Positions 49,520 through 60,944 of a stretch of DNA of 64,000 bases are shown here, piece by piece. Each line of letters begins with the position of its first letter. Position 1 is the first letter of the stretch. Below the pieces are notes generated by a model. It was not told the origin of the DNA and searched no databases. It saw only the letters and a list, made by a program, of their open reading frames with translations. This DNA is from Congeria kusceri (taxonomy: Eukaryota > Mollusca > Bivalvia > Myida > Dreissenidae), in contig CM051024.1 in assembly GCA_027627225.1 (NCBI GenBank), positions 41,873,225 through 41,937,224 of the forward strand, given 5' to 3'. The translations under genes were made by a program, and so were the position numbers.

Positions 49520-51007
49520 GGAAACCTAAACGATCCTGTCCATTTCGTGGTTTTTTTTCGGCCAAATTACCTGATCATATGAAAAGTCAGCATACATCTG
49601 AAAAGGAAGTAATTGCTGCAATTAAATTACCAAAGCCAGAACAACATCACGCATTTGCCAGTTTGAGAACGAAGGGTATATATCTAGCAAATATGAAACA
49701 AATAAGAGATGGAAATACAAAGGATTTAATTCGAGAAAGAAAACAAGGGAATGATGAGATCGTTACATGTTCAGTGTGTAAAGCGTTTTTATCGAAGACA
49801 TCCTTTTACAAACACAAGAAAAAATGTCATTCAGCTGTTTCAGAAGTGTCATCAAGCGCAAAAAATGTTACTCTCATGCAATATGAAAACACTGGTGAAA
49901 AATACGTAGACTATCAGGCAAAAATTTTGAGTCGATTTCGTGACAATGGTCTCGGCAACATGTGTAGAAATAAAATACATTTGAAGGATTTTGGCTTCCA
50001 CAGATATATTGCAAAGGGCGGTAACCAGAGCAAAGAGGCTGAAAAGAAATAATCTCTTATGACAATGTTAAGACAGTTAGCAAAACTGTTTTTGGACTTC
50101 AAAGATATATACAGAAATAGAACGAAAAAATACTGCACATCCATCACAAAAATGTTTGTTAGAGACAATTTTGAATTTCTAAAAGAGGTTTTGCAGAGCC
50201 GTAAGGACTCCAAAAATGACTTGAAGTCATCTCTAGGGTATACAATGAAGAAGTTTGCTAAGTTTAAATATCTATCCGTGGGAGAAGACAGGACAGAAAC
50301 GAGGAAGCCAAAAGAGTTACCTGTTGAGGAAGACGTACAAACGTTAACCAATTATGTGCTACATCAATTAAGAGAACTAACAACAGATAGATACAATTTT
50401 ATTTCAAACGACGAACTTACACTTCTCAGAAATTTAGTTTTCTTTCGAGTTACATTATTTAATGCTAGAATAGGTGGAGAACCCAGTAGATTGACTCTTG
50501 AACAATGGAAGGAAGCGGAGAATGATGAATGGCTGGGTAAGTGTACGGACTCGGATCTATCAGAACAGGAGCGTAAAATGCTCAAAACCATGAAAGTCGC
50601 GTAGCAGACAGGCAAAAGGGACGAAAGTCTGATCCCTGTTCTTTTTCCAGAAGATACAATCCCAGGCTTGCGAATGCTTGCAGATCCAGAAATAAGGAAA
50701 GATGGTGGCGTTAACAAATACAACAAATTTCTTTTCCCATGTACGAATTTGTCACACAAACATGTGATCGGGTCCGACAGCATCAGGATTATATGTGCAA
50801 TGGCTTTGGTAGAAACGTTAACAGCAACGAAGTTTCGTCATCGAGTGTCGACCAAATATGCACAACTTGAAACGGACGAGCAGGAAAGGGGTGCCTTTTA
50901 CCGCCACATGGGACATAGTGATGCAATCAACAGAAATGTGTAACAGTGTCCTCCGGCCGTATTAGAAGTCACACAAGTTGGAAGATTCCTTCACAACATT
51001 GACATAG
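49520..51007 (+). pseudogene. Crypton-like tyrosine recombinase exon with two zinc-finger-like motifs; three in-frame stops
   Basis: A single exon of 496 codons (acceptor CTTTTACCAG, donor ATAG|GTATGC) in one frame throughout. N-terminal CPFRGFFSAKLPDHMKSQH (about 49537-49593) is a C2H2-like motif whose second Cys has become Arg (CGT); CSVCKAFLSKTSFYKHKKK (from 49768) then CH is an intact second finger. The C-terminal half has the tyrosine recombinase blocks: FNARIGGEPSRL with the first Arg at 50467, ATKFRHRVSTKYA with the second-box Arg near 50836-50844, and HMGHS at 50905-50919. The catalytic Tyr is expected directly after NRNV, where the codon is TAA (50941-50943). Two other stops, TAA 50050 and TAG 50602, are also in frame; there is no frameshift. 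Crypton-type recombinases cut and join DNA through a 3'-phosphotyrosine; they occur in mobile elements and in domesticated genes. Here it is inactive as read. Confidence 0.82.
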
Positions 51008-52089
51008 GTATGCACATATTTATGAATAACTAAAAATATACTATTTTTGTAAAACATTGTGTGCACACGGTATTGACAAGCGACGGTCCAAATGCGATTG
51101 GCTATTTTCGGTGATTTTGATTAATGTAAACAGACGAAAAATGCCATAATCTGATGGCATGCATTGATTGAGTAGTAGTTATAACAGTGTATATAAATGT
51201 CCAATTCAGATATTCTACTGCATAATTATATTGATTTAAAAACTAGTTATTGCATAGTGGTAACAACAACCTGTTAATATGTTTTAAGAATGCGAGTGTA
51301 TGAGATCCCAGATTACCAAATGATTATCCGGAACTTAATGGGTTTTGGTCCTTCTATGTGCTGTGTACCTTTCACTTTTAGTAGGAGAAATAATTTTTGT
51401 TTATAAAGGTCATTCTAAAATAAGAACAAACGCGCGCGTCCGTTTAAGTTTGATCCGCATGCTTTACTTGGATAATACATTCATTGTATATGGCAGCACA
51501 TGTTGTTATGACGGGCAAAAAGAAATACAAAAATAAAATGTACATGGAAGTAGATACAGGTCCGAGTTATCGTCTTTTCAGTGAAGATATGTCGTAAAAT
51601 TTTCATAAACAAATACAAAATCAAAATCCCCTAAAATCAACCGATGTCAAAATGGTCAACTGTGCAAAATAAATGCTCAAACAGTTACATGATCGCAAAA
51701 TGTCACAGGTTCTGACACGAGGTGACGTCACGGAGATTACTAGATTAGTGTTTACTAAAGTTAAGCAAAGTTAGCAAGTTTTAGAAAACTTGAACCACCG
51801 AACTTGGTGAGTGGTTCATACGTTTTCATGCCGAACAAATAAACTTATCTTTATTCAACACTTACGTAATATTTTATTTGTCCCAGTTTTTATTTTTATT
51901 TTGCAAATATACGAAATAATACATACTAAATAAAAAGAAAAACATAAAGTGACGTCATAAAATAGCGTAACTAGATTGCGTGTGTTGTAATAAAGCAAAG
52001 TTCATTCACCAGGGATTCATTTCGTTATATTACGTTTAAATTTTATATCATTACTAAATGGAAAACTGTTAATCTGATTATGCTGACAG
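51008..52089. other. Intron, nothing coding
   Basis: AT-rich; the frame at 51345-51536 has no motif and no splice support. Confidence 0.5.
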
Positions 52090-52732
52090 AAACACAAGAA
52101 CAATCAAACCAAATAATGGAACAGATCACGAACACAATGACAAGAAACGGTAAGCTATTCTTTTGTGTTTGCCCATAGTAATTTTCTGTAGTTAAACCTC
52201 ACATAATGAAAACAGTGTTCCGTCATACTAGTATAATGACTCTTAGCCCGGACATCTCGTTCATAGACCTTGTTCATAGAACTTGTGCTTAACCTACAGA
52301 GCTTTCCGGCTCTCATAAACCCCTTAAGCTTTCTAATGCCATATCGCCGCCACTGTGGTTTTGGTTATCTTGGTTAACAGCTCTGGTAAGGTAGTCATTG
52401 TTGCATATCAGTCTTTTTTTTTTCTTATGCTATGCATAATGATGTGTACTGACTTGTTAATAAAACTATTTTGCCAACAAAACATGGGCTTTGTTTGGTA
52501 AATTACGACTGGGCTACTTTGGCGGTTTGTAAAGGAAGTGTCCGATATACAGAAAACTTTTTTTCAGGATGATGTGTCTATGTTTACAAACATTATTTAC
52601 AGAATTAATTTGGACGTATTCACAAGTATCTTCTCCTGTACAGAATCAACCATGCGGGAATCGTTTGCTTCAAAAATGCACGATTCGGATTCTACAGAAA
52701 TAAGCAGTGGCGGAGAAATTTACATCTCAATG
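52090..52732 (+). pseudogene. Two C-terminal exons after the recombinase domain
   Basis: Exon 52090-52149 (acceptor TTATGCTGACAG, donor GTAAGC; TQEQSNQIMEQITNTMTRN) continues from 51007 in phase 1. Exon 52644-52732 (acceptor TTCTCCTGTACAG, donor GTAGGT) reads STMRESFASKMHDSDSTEIS and leaves in phase 0. Polar, probably disordered; no domain recognised. The second exon could alternatively begin at the upstream acceptor TTTTTTTCAG (52569), but that frame does not fit the preceding phase. Confidence 0.6.
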
Positions 52733-52906
52733 GTAGGTTAGCATAATTATAGTAATATTTCTCAGAGTGTTCCTTACTTTATTAAACAAAATATTAAACA
52801 ATATTTAAAGGATTCGAAAATAACTAAAGACGAATCATCTGTCGGCTAAATTAATTATACTCCTATATTGATAAATTGCTGAGTTATAAAATTTGCTTTT
52901 GTTTAG

Positions 52907-54197
52907 GATGGTGAAGAAATCTCAATTGACAAAGGTTCACATATTGAAGGTAAGACCCATAATTTTAATTATTGTCTTTACCAGTGTTTTTTAGCTCACC
53001 TGAGCACAAAGTGCTCATGGTGAGCTTTTGTGATTGCCCGTTGTCCGTCGTGCGTGCGTGCGTGCGTGCGTGTGTGCGTGCGTGCGTGCGTCGTCAACTT
53101 TTCATTCAAACAACATCTCCTCCTAAACCGCTTGGCAGATTTTCACCAAACTTCACAGGAATGATCCTTGTGGAGACTTCTTTCAAGGTTGTTCAAATAT
53201 TTCCGGTCCGCTAAATATGTAGGTCACCAGAGCTAAAAAATGGATTTAAAAAATGAAAACTTTAAAAACTTTCTTCTATGAAACCGCAAGGCTCAGAGCT
53301 TTCATATTTGATATGTGACATCCTCTAGAGGTTCCCTACAAAGATTATTCAAATTATGCCTCAGGGGCAAAACGATCCACGTCCAGGGCGTCACATGGTT
53401 TATATAGAATATGTATCAAAATGACTTTAAATATCTTCTCCTCTGAAACCACAAGGCCCAGAGGTTTCATATTTGGTATGTAACATCCTATAGTGGTCCT
53501 CTACAAAGATTATTCAAATTATGCCCCGGGCGTCAAAACTGGCCACGCCCCGGGGTTCTCATGGTTTATGTAAGATATATAGCAAAATGACTTTAAAAAT
53601 AGTCTCCTCTGAACCCGCAAGGCCCAGAGGTTTCATATTTGGTATGTAACATCCTTTAGTGGTCCTTTACAAAGTTTGTTCAAATTATGCCCCATGGGTC
53701 AAAACTGACCACACCCCAGGGGTCACATGGTTTATTTAGACATAAATAGCATAATGACTTTAAAAATCTCCTCTGAAACCGCATGGCCTAGAGGTTTCAT
53801 ATTTGATTCATCGTACAGTTGCAGAATGTTTATAAAATGTTAAATTGCGATATTTTGGAGGTTAGTACATAAGAAAATCGCTAAAATATAGCTTGAATAT
53901 ATGTCATATTAAATGTATTTGTTATATTCAGATAATTAATGTGACTGCACGAGAATGGCCATACGACTAAGGACATGGGATTTTCTTTCAAGAACCATTA
54001 ACTTCTTGGCTATTTTATGAAATGTACATGATACTTTCAGAGTTAACGAATCACTCCTTCATTCCGTTGTTGTTTAGATACCCAGGGACACATTGCAATG
54101 TGTAAAGTCTAAACTTAATAAAGTTTACATGTATAAGAATAACTAATATTTATTTTGTTTCAGCATTTTGGCAGTAACTTTGGCAAAAGGATTAAGG
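52907..54197 (+). pseudogene. Two alternative small exons of equal phase
   Basis: Exon 52907-52949 (acceptor TTTTGTTTAG, donor GTAAGA; DGEEISIDKGSHIE) and exon 54164-54197 (acceptor TATTTTGTTTCAG, donor GTAAGT; HFGSNFGKRIKG) are both phase 0 in, phase 1 out. They cannot be spliced in together without breaking the frame, but either joins 52732 to 55369. A dispersed repeat lies between them. Confidence 0.5.
52991..53830 (+). repeat. Dispersed repeat with TAGCTCACCTGAGC header and ~160 bp tandem body
   Basis: Header TAGCTCACCTGAGCACAAAG / GTGCTCATGGTGAGCTTTTG forms a hairpin, followed by a CGTG-rich run (GTGCGTGCGTGCG) and TCAACTTTTCATTCAAACAAC. Four body units share CTCCTCTGAAACCGCAAGGC, GAGGTTTCATATTTGG and AATTATGCCCC at about 53270, 53440, 53605 and 53765. 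From memory this header is typical of bivalve genomes. It lies inside an intron. Confidence 0.75.
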
Positions 54198-55368
54198 GTA
54201 AGTAATGTATGCTGATAAAAAACATGTCTCAATAAAAAATGGGGTATTTAATGAGAATATAGCAGAACTCTGCTATTTAATCAAACTGAAAATTCTAGTA
54301 AGTGTCTAATTCATAAATAAAATTGTTGCTATTCCGTTTATGAATTGAATGGTCTGATGAAAGGATGGCATGTCTGTATTTGGGTTTGAATTTCCGTCCA
54401 CTCCTCTCTTGCCTCTCTATTTATATGACCAATTCATATGGAGAAACACGTATATTATGACAATATGTCATTCTGAGTTGATAATGAACTCGCCAGATAT
54501 GAGATTCTTGAAATGGACGGTAGCATTTCGTGAATTGAAGTCTAACTAATATTGTTTTAGTATTCTCGATATGTACCTGTTATTTGTGTGTATATGTATT
54601 ATGACTAGCATAATGATTTAAAAAGAAGCCTGATATAATTTTGTTGGTCTGTTATAGCGGTGCGATATCATATCTTTTCGTGAAAATGCATCATAAGAAG
54701 GTGTATGACACTCACATACAAGTCTAATATATTAGATGTGTTAGTTAGAAAGATTAAGGTATTTTGCATATAAATTATTTTGAGAATTGTCTAGCTGGAA
54801 ATGGAAAACAGAAGGCTGTTTTATTTTACTGTTCAGTGCTTATATTCTTCAATGCTGGTACATACACAAATATTAAAACCTGCTCTTGCCAGAAACCAAT
54901 GGGTATTTCTTAATACTTTTAAGGAAATACGCTTCTGTTCTGTGTCAAAATCCTCAAGCTAGTTTGATTTTTCGAAGAAACATTGCTTCCTCAGTGAGGG
55001 TTTAGAATCCATATATGGCAATGTTGAAATCATGGAAACGTTTCGTGTCTAAAACCACTGCATATTAAAGTAATATTGTTTCTTGTATAACCCTCTAAAA
55101 GTACTTTGAGACATTTATGTTTGCGAAAATGTGACGTTTAGTTTTGTTGTACGGCTCTACAGAAAATCTAATATGGTTTTGTTGTCTATCGAAGCTTTGA
55201 AAATCATGCCAGAACACAAGTGACACGTTTGCTACAGATAACCATTGGTTAAACTCAGTTAAGCGATCTAATGCCATCGTTGCCCTCTTCTTTTATTAAT
55301 AGTTTGACGGTAAACTGTATGGAAAGAAGAAGATACCCAACGGCTGAACATATACTTTTCCAGTACAG
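54198..55368. other. Intron, nothing coding
   Basis: No supported feature. Confidence 0.45.
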
Positions 55369-55839
55369 TACACGACATTTCTAAATGGGACACTAAAGGA
55401 AATTTACCAGGTGGGTGAAATTATAAAATATGTTGATCTCCAGTTGTAAGGATCACAATTAACAAAAGTCGCAATGCAGGTTCTAGTTATGAAAGTAAAT
55501 TCAACTTGTATTCGGCAATTTTTAGAACAAAATATATAATGTGATCTTATGACCACAGATCAAATACTTTCATTTTGTATAGCATTGTTGTGGTCACGAT
55601 ACCAAACTTGGTAGTAATAAGTGTAATTAACAACCACCATTTCATCTTCAGCTTTGTAATTACACTCACAATTTTACATTTTAGGATACTCCGGAATTCG
55701 GGAATTCATTCGTCTTCATCCTGATATTCACGCTGATCTGCCTCTCGCTGAACGATTAAAAGTAATACACGCTAAACTATATAATGAACGTAACAAGTCC
55801 AGAAGAATAGCTCTTTTGCATTCAACACAAATGAAATGA
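55369..55839 (+). pseudogene. Last two exons of the SET/recombinase locus
   Basis: Exon 55369-55410 (acceptor TTCCAGTACAG, donor GTGGGT; HDISKWDTKGNLP) is phase 1 to 1. Exon 55685-55839 (acceptor TTTTACATTTTAG) reads GYSGIREFIRLHPDIHADL, AERLKVIHAKLYNERNKSRR and ends at TGA 55837-55839. These pieces are clean and protein-like with no stops. No poly(A) signal is obvious nearby. Family of this C-terminal domain not recognised. Confidence 0.6.
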
Positions 55840-56327
55840 AACAAATGTGGTGCAACACATATTTATAATGTATGGCAACAACTTTTAAAAATTAGAAAGT
55901 TATGTTACAAGAAAGACCTCTGTGATTTAAATGAGGACAGAGGACCATAGTCTGTGGACAAGAAGATCAATATGAACTCTTGTTGGAATATATAATGGTA
56001 CCTTATAAGTTAGTTGCATTCTTAAACTGTTGGGTCCAGTTTCTCGAAGGCTTTACTCTTTTAAAGTATATCATCAATCAAAATTCCTATTTAACAACCA
56101 AAAATAGAATTTATTTAGATTATCGGACATGCAAATTATTGCAATATGAAAATACTGAGCTAAAGCAAAACCAGCTTCAACATACTTAATATTTTTTTAT
56201 AAATCGGACCCTCGGTTGAACTCTATGTTATTAGTGTAAACTGTATTGGCCAATTAAAGTACATATATACTAAAGTGCATACATATCTTGCAGACACATA
56301 ACAAACACTTCCTGGTTAGCATTTTAA
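55840..56327. other. Possible 3' flank, nothing recognised
   Basis: No gene or repeat seen; the frame 55980-56189 lacks motifs. Confidence 0.45.
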
Positions 56328-57652
56328 GCTCGACTATTCGAAGAAAAGGTGAGCTTTCCTACTACCCCCGGCGTCGGCGTCTGAATTTGGTTAAAGTGTG
56401 TATTCAAAAGTCTTTATCTTCAAAACTACATAAGTTATTCACTTGAAACTTGTAACTTTCATCAATTCCAGTATCATGGGCAACATTCCCATAACACTAT
56501 TTTGTATTGTTACAGAGTTATGCCCCCTTTTTACATAGATTTTCAAGTTAAAGTTTATATTCAAAAGTTGTGTAACTGCAGTTCGACATAAGTTATTCTC
56601 TTGAAACTTGGAATATACCTTTGTCATTAATTCCAGTATCAGGAGCAACATCTCCCATAATTGTGCTTTGTCTTTTGACAAAGTAATGCCGTTTTGTCAT
56701 ATAGATTGTCTGGTTCAAATTTAAATTCAAAAGTTGTCTAACTTCAAAACCACACAAGTTGTTCACTTGAAACTTGGAATATACCTTTGTCATCAACTCC
56801 AGTATCAGAAGTAATATTCTCCATAACTCGGTTTTGTCTTTTGATAGAGTTACGTCTCTTTTTCACATTGATATTCTGGTTGAAGTTCATATTTAAAAGT
56901 TTTGTAACTTTACAACTACATAAGTTATTGTTTTGAAACTTGGAATATACTTTTTACCTCAACTCCAGTATCAGGAGCAACATTTCCCATAACCATGTTT
57001 TTTATTCTGACAGAGTCATGCCCATTTTTCATATAGATTTTCTGGTTAAAGTTTATTTTCAAAAGTTTTGTAACTGCAGAACTACATAAGTTATTCGCTT
57101 GAATCTTGGAATATACTTCTTTCATCACAATTCCAGTGTCCGGGGCAACATAGATTTACTGGTTAAAGTTTATATTCAAAAGTTTTGTAACTACATATGT
57201 TATTCACTTAAAACTTGGAATATATCTGTGTCATCAACTCCAGTATCAGGGGCAACATTCCCTATAGCTCTTTGTATTTTGACAGAGTTATACCCCTTTA
57301 TCACATATATTTCTTGTTAAAATTTATATTAAACGGTTTTGTAATTTTAGAACTACATAAGTTATTCACTTGCAACATGGACTATATCTGTGTCATCAAC
57401 ACCTTATCAGGTGCAACATTCCCTATAACTCTGTTTTGCATTTTGATAGAGGTATGCCCACTTGTTCCAAAGTCTTCAAATTAATAAACTACACAAGATG
57501 TTTACTTGAAACTTGGTAAATTTTGATGACATAATTGCCATAACTCAGTTTTGTATGTCCACAAGTGTATGCCCCTTCCACTTTCAAACATATGTACCAA
57601 CTGAAATACTTCAAAGAGTGGAGCGTGCTGTCCTCTGACAGCTCTTGTTGAC
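56328..57652 (+). repeat. Dispersed repeat with ~160 bp tandem body (eight units)
   Basis: Header AAGCTCGACTATTCGAAG / AAAAGGTGAGCTTTCC and GGCGTCGGCGTCTG; eight units share ACATAAGTTATTCACTTGAA, ACTTGGAATATAC, CATCAACTCCAGTATCAGG and GGGCAACATTCCC (about 56430, 56587, 56753, 56919, 57083, 57195, 57356 and 57492). Ends GAGCGTGCTGTCCTCTGACAG then CTCTTGTT. Short frames on both strands are repeat translations. Layout typical of mollusc dispersed repeats. Confidence 0.8.
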
Positions 57653-58189
57653 ACGTGTTATTACTGACTTGTAAGCTTACTCAGCAAGTTTTACACTCCA
57701 GAACACCATCTAAAATAAACTAAGTATTTCATAGTATAATATCTAGGTTATTTTTTACGCTCATTAAAGCTTTATTTTCTATGTATGCATTAAATTGAAA
57801 TACATGTATACTGGAAAATATATAAAGACTCTGCTTTAAAAGAGTTTAGTATTTTAATTGTATGTATTACATGAACTAAATTGTCTATATTTGATTATCA
57901 TGTTGTAACCATGTTTTGAATTGTTTTTTAAGTGTTATATATACATGTATATAGCTACTGAAATAGACAAACTACAGTGTACATTTTGCGATGAACGTCG
58001 TATAACATATAATTAAACTGTACATTGTGAACTAAAAATATTTACTTTATCAGTCGTATTTGCAAAAAAGAGCACGAACAACTGACTTAAAATTATGAAC
58101 AATCCTATTTAACTACTTATAGTATTTATAATGAAAATGTGCAGAATGCAAAGTTGTAAAGTTATTATAATGAATAACGAATAATGTTA
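57653..58189. other. Noncoding, nothing recognised
   Basis: AT-rich; no supported feature. Confidence 0.45.
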
Positions 58190-58480
58190 AATGTGCAATA
58201 TAGAAAATGGCGATACCAATTTTAGTCTACATTCGCATAATTTAAAACTAGAAAGAGGTAGATTTAATAGTACTGATAATATTATATGAAAATTATGTAA
58301 CATGAGCACTGTTGAACCACAATATCACTTCATTTGTTTGTGTCAATCATCCAGAGAGTTTGAGGGAAACATTGTATTTCAATTAATTGTTTAAACCTTA
58401 TGAACTTAAAAATAGTATGTTGTCAAAAAAGTTCAGCAATCAACAATGTATCTATATTGATGTTATGGACCACGTGCAGA
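58190..58480 (+). mobile_element. LINE C-terminal remnant (plus strand)
   Basis: Broken frames read SLHSHNLKLERGRFNSTDN then KLCNMSTVEPQYHFICLC, which matches the Cys/His end domain seen in the LINE at 30400 (ELERGRY..ICQLC..EYLFHFTC). Only this domain is traceable; heavily decayed. Confidence 0.65.
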
Positions 58481-59400
58481 AAAGTAGCTCTTACTGCTTC
58501 ATAATACTATAATGGATGGTTGTACTTTTATAATATTAATATACCTAGCATGCAATTTGTATATATGATGAATACCTGTGTGTTTTTTGTGAAATACGTA
58601 TACATATATGGGCTTACTCTCCCATTCGCCAAATTAACCGATGGTCTTGCATATATACTGTTAATGGCCAAATGTTGTTTGGCTCAATGCCAATGAACTT
58701 GGGATTTATATGTATACCAATTAATATTCGCATGTTAATGTATATTCAAATATATTTTTTGCGGTTTCCATAGTATGTTCAGTCATATTTTTGTATGACT
58801 AATGACATATTCCAGTCATCGATATTTGTGTATGACTAATGTTTATGTTGCAATCAACAATATGATTACTGTTTGATAAATACTATCCTCTTATTCGGTT
58901 GATTTAACGGCAAGTTAAATACTCCACAATAATGACATCTTCAGTATAAATACATTCTAAGGTAAATTCGCTTAATCATTTGCTATTGGAAGATATTTAT
59001 ATTTTTGAAGAGTGTTATTTTTGTTAATTTTTTTTAATTTTTTATTAATTTATTTGTTTCTATAATACATATTTCCATAGTAATATTTATGTAATGCATA
59101 TAATGCCAAATATACATACGAAATTAATATACAACAAAATGTGAACAAAATACAAGTAGCAAAATATCAAATACACACAAGTACATGCATTACTGTATGA
59201 ATTTTAATAAAGTGTGCATAAAGATGTCATGAAAATTATATAATAAGAAACAATATATATCTTTTAAATATAATTAAAATGTTTGGTTTTACTAATTTTG
59301 AATGTAATATTGATATTGTAACTGACAACTAGAAAAAGTTGGATTGTTGTTTATGAGAATTTTTTTTTTTAACATATCAGCATATATGAAAATAGTAGTT
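58481..59400. other. Noncoding, AT-rich
   Basis: Low-complexity AT stretch (TTTTTTTAATTTTTTATTAA near 59025); nothing else. Confidence 0.5.
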
Positions 59401-60600
59401 TCTATCCGAAGCGGTCCCAATTTCTACAGTGATTTCGTACTTTTTCTTCATATGGGCTACCTTAGCTTTAATTTTGTTTCTGTTGTTTAGATACTGAACG
59501 CAGCTTCGAACGGTGGGTTTGCTCTTTGAGTATTTCATTTTGCATATAAACGATTTATGGTGAAATTGAAAACATCAACAAAAGGTTTCTCTCCAGTGCA
59601 ACCAAAAATGCCGTTTGTTTGTATATATATTGAACTAGTTTTATTTACAATAAATGCTTCTAATATTATAATATTCAATGTTGCTTGACCACATGAACAT
59701 TCCCAAAACAAATGGTCAACAGTTTCAATACGAGAGTGACAGAAGTCACCAATAGTGTTATTATGTAAATTACACTTAATTAAATATGTATTTGTTGGAA
59801 TAAATCTGAATTGAAAACTACGCAACGATGTGTAAATGATTTATTTTCAATGTTGTTGTAATTCTCGTTTTGCAGCTGAATATAATATAGTAATGCATTT
59901 GTTTTTTTTAATGTTTTTGTAAGTGTATTTGAAAGTGTTTCTACCGGAAAATGTATCTTTAATTTTTCTATGTTTTCTTCAAGTATATATATTGATGTAG
60001 AATAGAGGTAATTAATGTGTTAAATTTCATTATATCTCTGTTATTGATGTCATATCGGTATTGAAGCCTGTTAAATAGTACATTTTCTTATTTCTAAGAT
60101 CATAAACATGGTATACAAATTTAATTCCGTTTAATGACCGTACAACCTTTTGAAAAATAAAGTTTAACATTTCGCAGTTATCGATTTCTTTATCAAAATT
60201 ATATCTTTTTTATAACTGTGGTTATTTTGTTTTAATATTATACTCTTGATTTTAACAATACCATCGCAAAGGAATACATATCCTCTGTATATTTATTTCG
60301 TTTATTAAATATTTCATTGAGTTCACTGGGAAGAATGAGATTGTTTTCATAACTTTGCATTTTAAACTTCTATAATAATTTCCATTTTCCTTTGACTATA
60401 TTTTTAAGGTTTAAACCTCCATTTGCGTTGTCTACATTCAGTACTTTTATTTTTATTTGGTAAGGTTTAAAATCACAGATGGCGTTGACAATGATTTTGT
60501 TATATCATTTAATATTGTTATAAAATGGGTTTAAAAGCACTGAAAATGGATAAATAAAGTTTGGTACTGCAAATGATTTTATCACAGTAGTTGCCCCCCC
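59401..60600 (-). mobile_element. LINE C-terminal fragment (minus strand)
   Basis: Minus-strand frame 59535-59825 reads LRSFQFRFIPTNTYLIKCNL and HSRIETVDHLFWECSC, a Cys/His end domain typical of non-LTR retrotransposons, in a 96-codon open stretch. Further 5' on the same strand, KVLNVDNANGGLNLK (about 60405-60450) matches the conserved stretch after the reverse transcriptase core. Frames between are broken. This is a different family from the one at 29527, where the end domain has another spacing and sequence. Confidence 0.8.
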
Positions 60601-60944
60601 CCCCTATTAAAGGGGCGTATCGAAGGCTAATACGGTATAATATTTTTTTAAATAAATTATATTTAAGAAGTATTTACTAAAAGAATGCTTAACACATAGG
60701 TCTCGTTTTTAAAACAAACAGTAAAATAATTTATTTTATAATTGTAGTAAAAACGTAGAAATTCCACGAAAACCAATTTTCGAACCAAATGCCTAAAAGT
60801 CAGAAAAATAATAAAATAAAATTTTGGGTGCAAGGTGAAGGTCGTACAGCTATGGTTAGGAATTGCTCTTAAGTATAACTTCAGTTAAGAAATTGCTTTT
60901 TTAATTTATTAATTAGGACATTTAACTTGACCTTAAGTATGTTA
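60601..60944. other. Noncoding; poly-C run
   Basis: A C14 run lies at about 60594-60607 beside AAAGGGGCG. Nothing else. Confidence 0.5.

Noticed and set aside
55364..55410. Exon starting at the CAG of TTTTCCAG (55363)
   Set aside because: It is open but leaves in phase 0, which does not fit the last exon; the acceptor five bases downstream gives phase 1 in and out.
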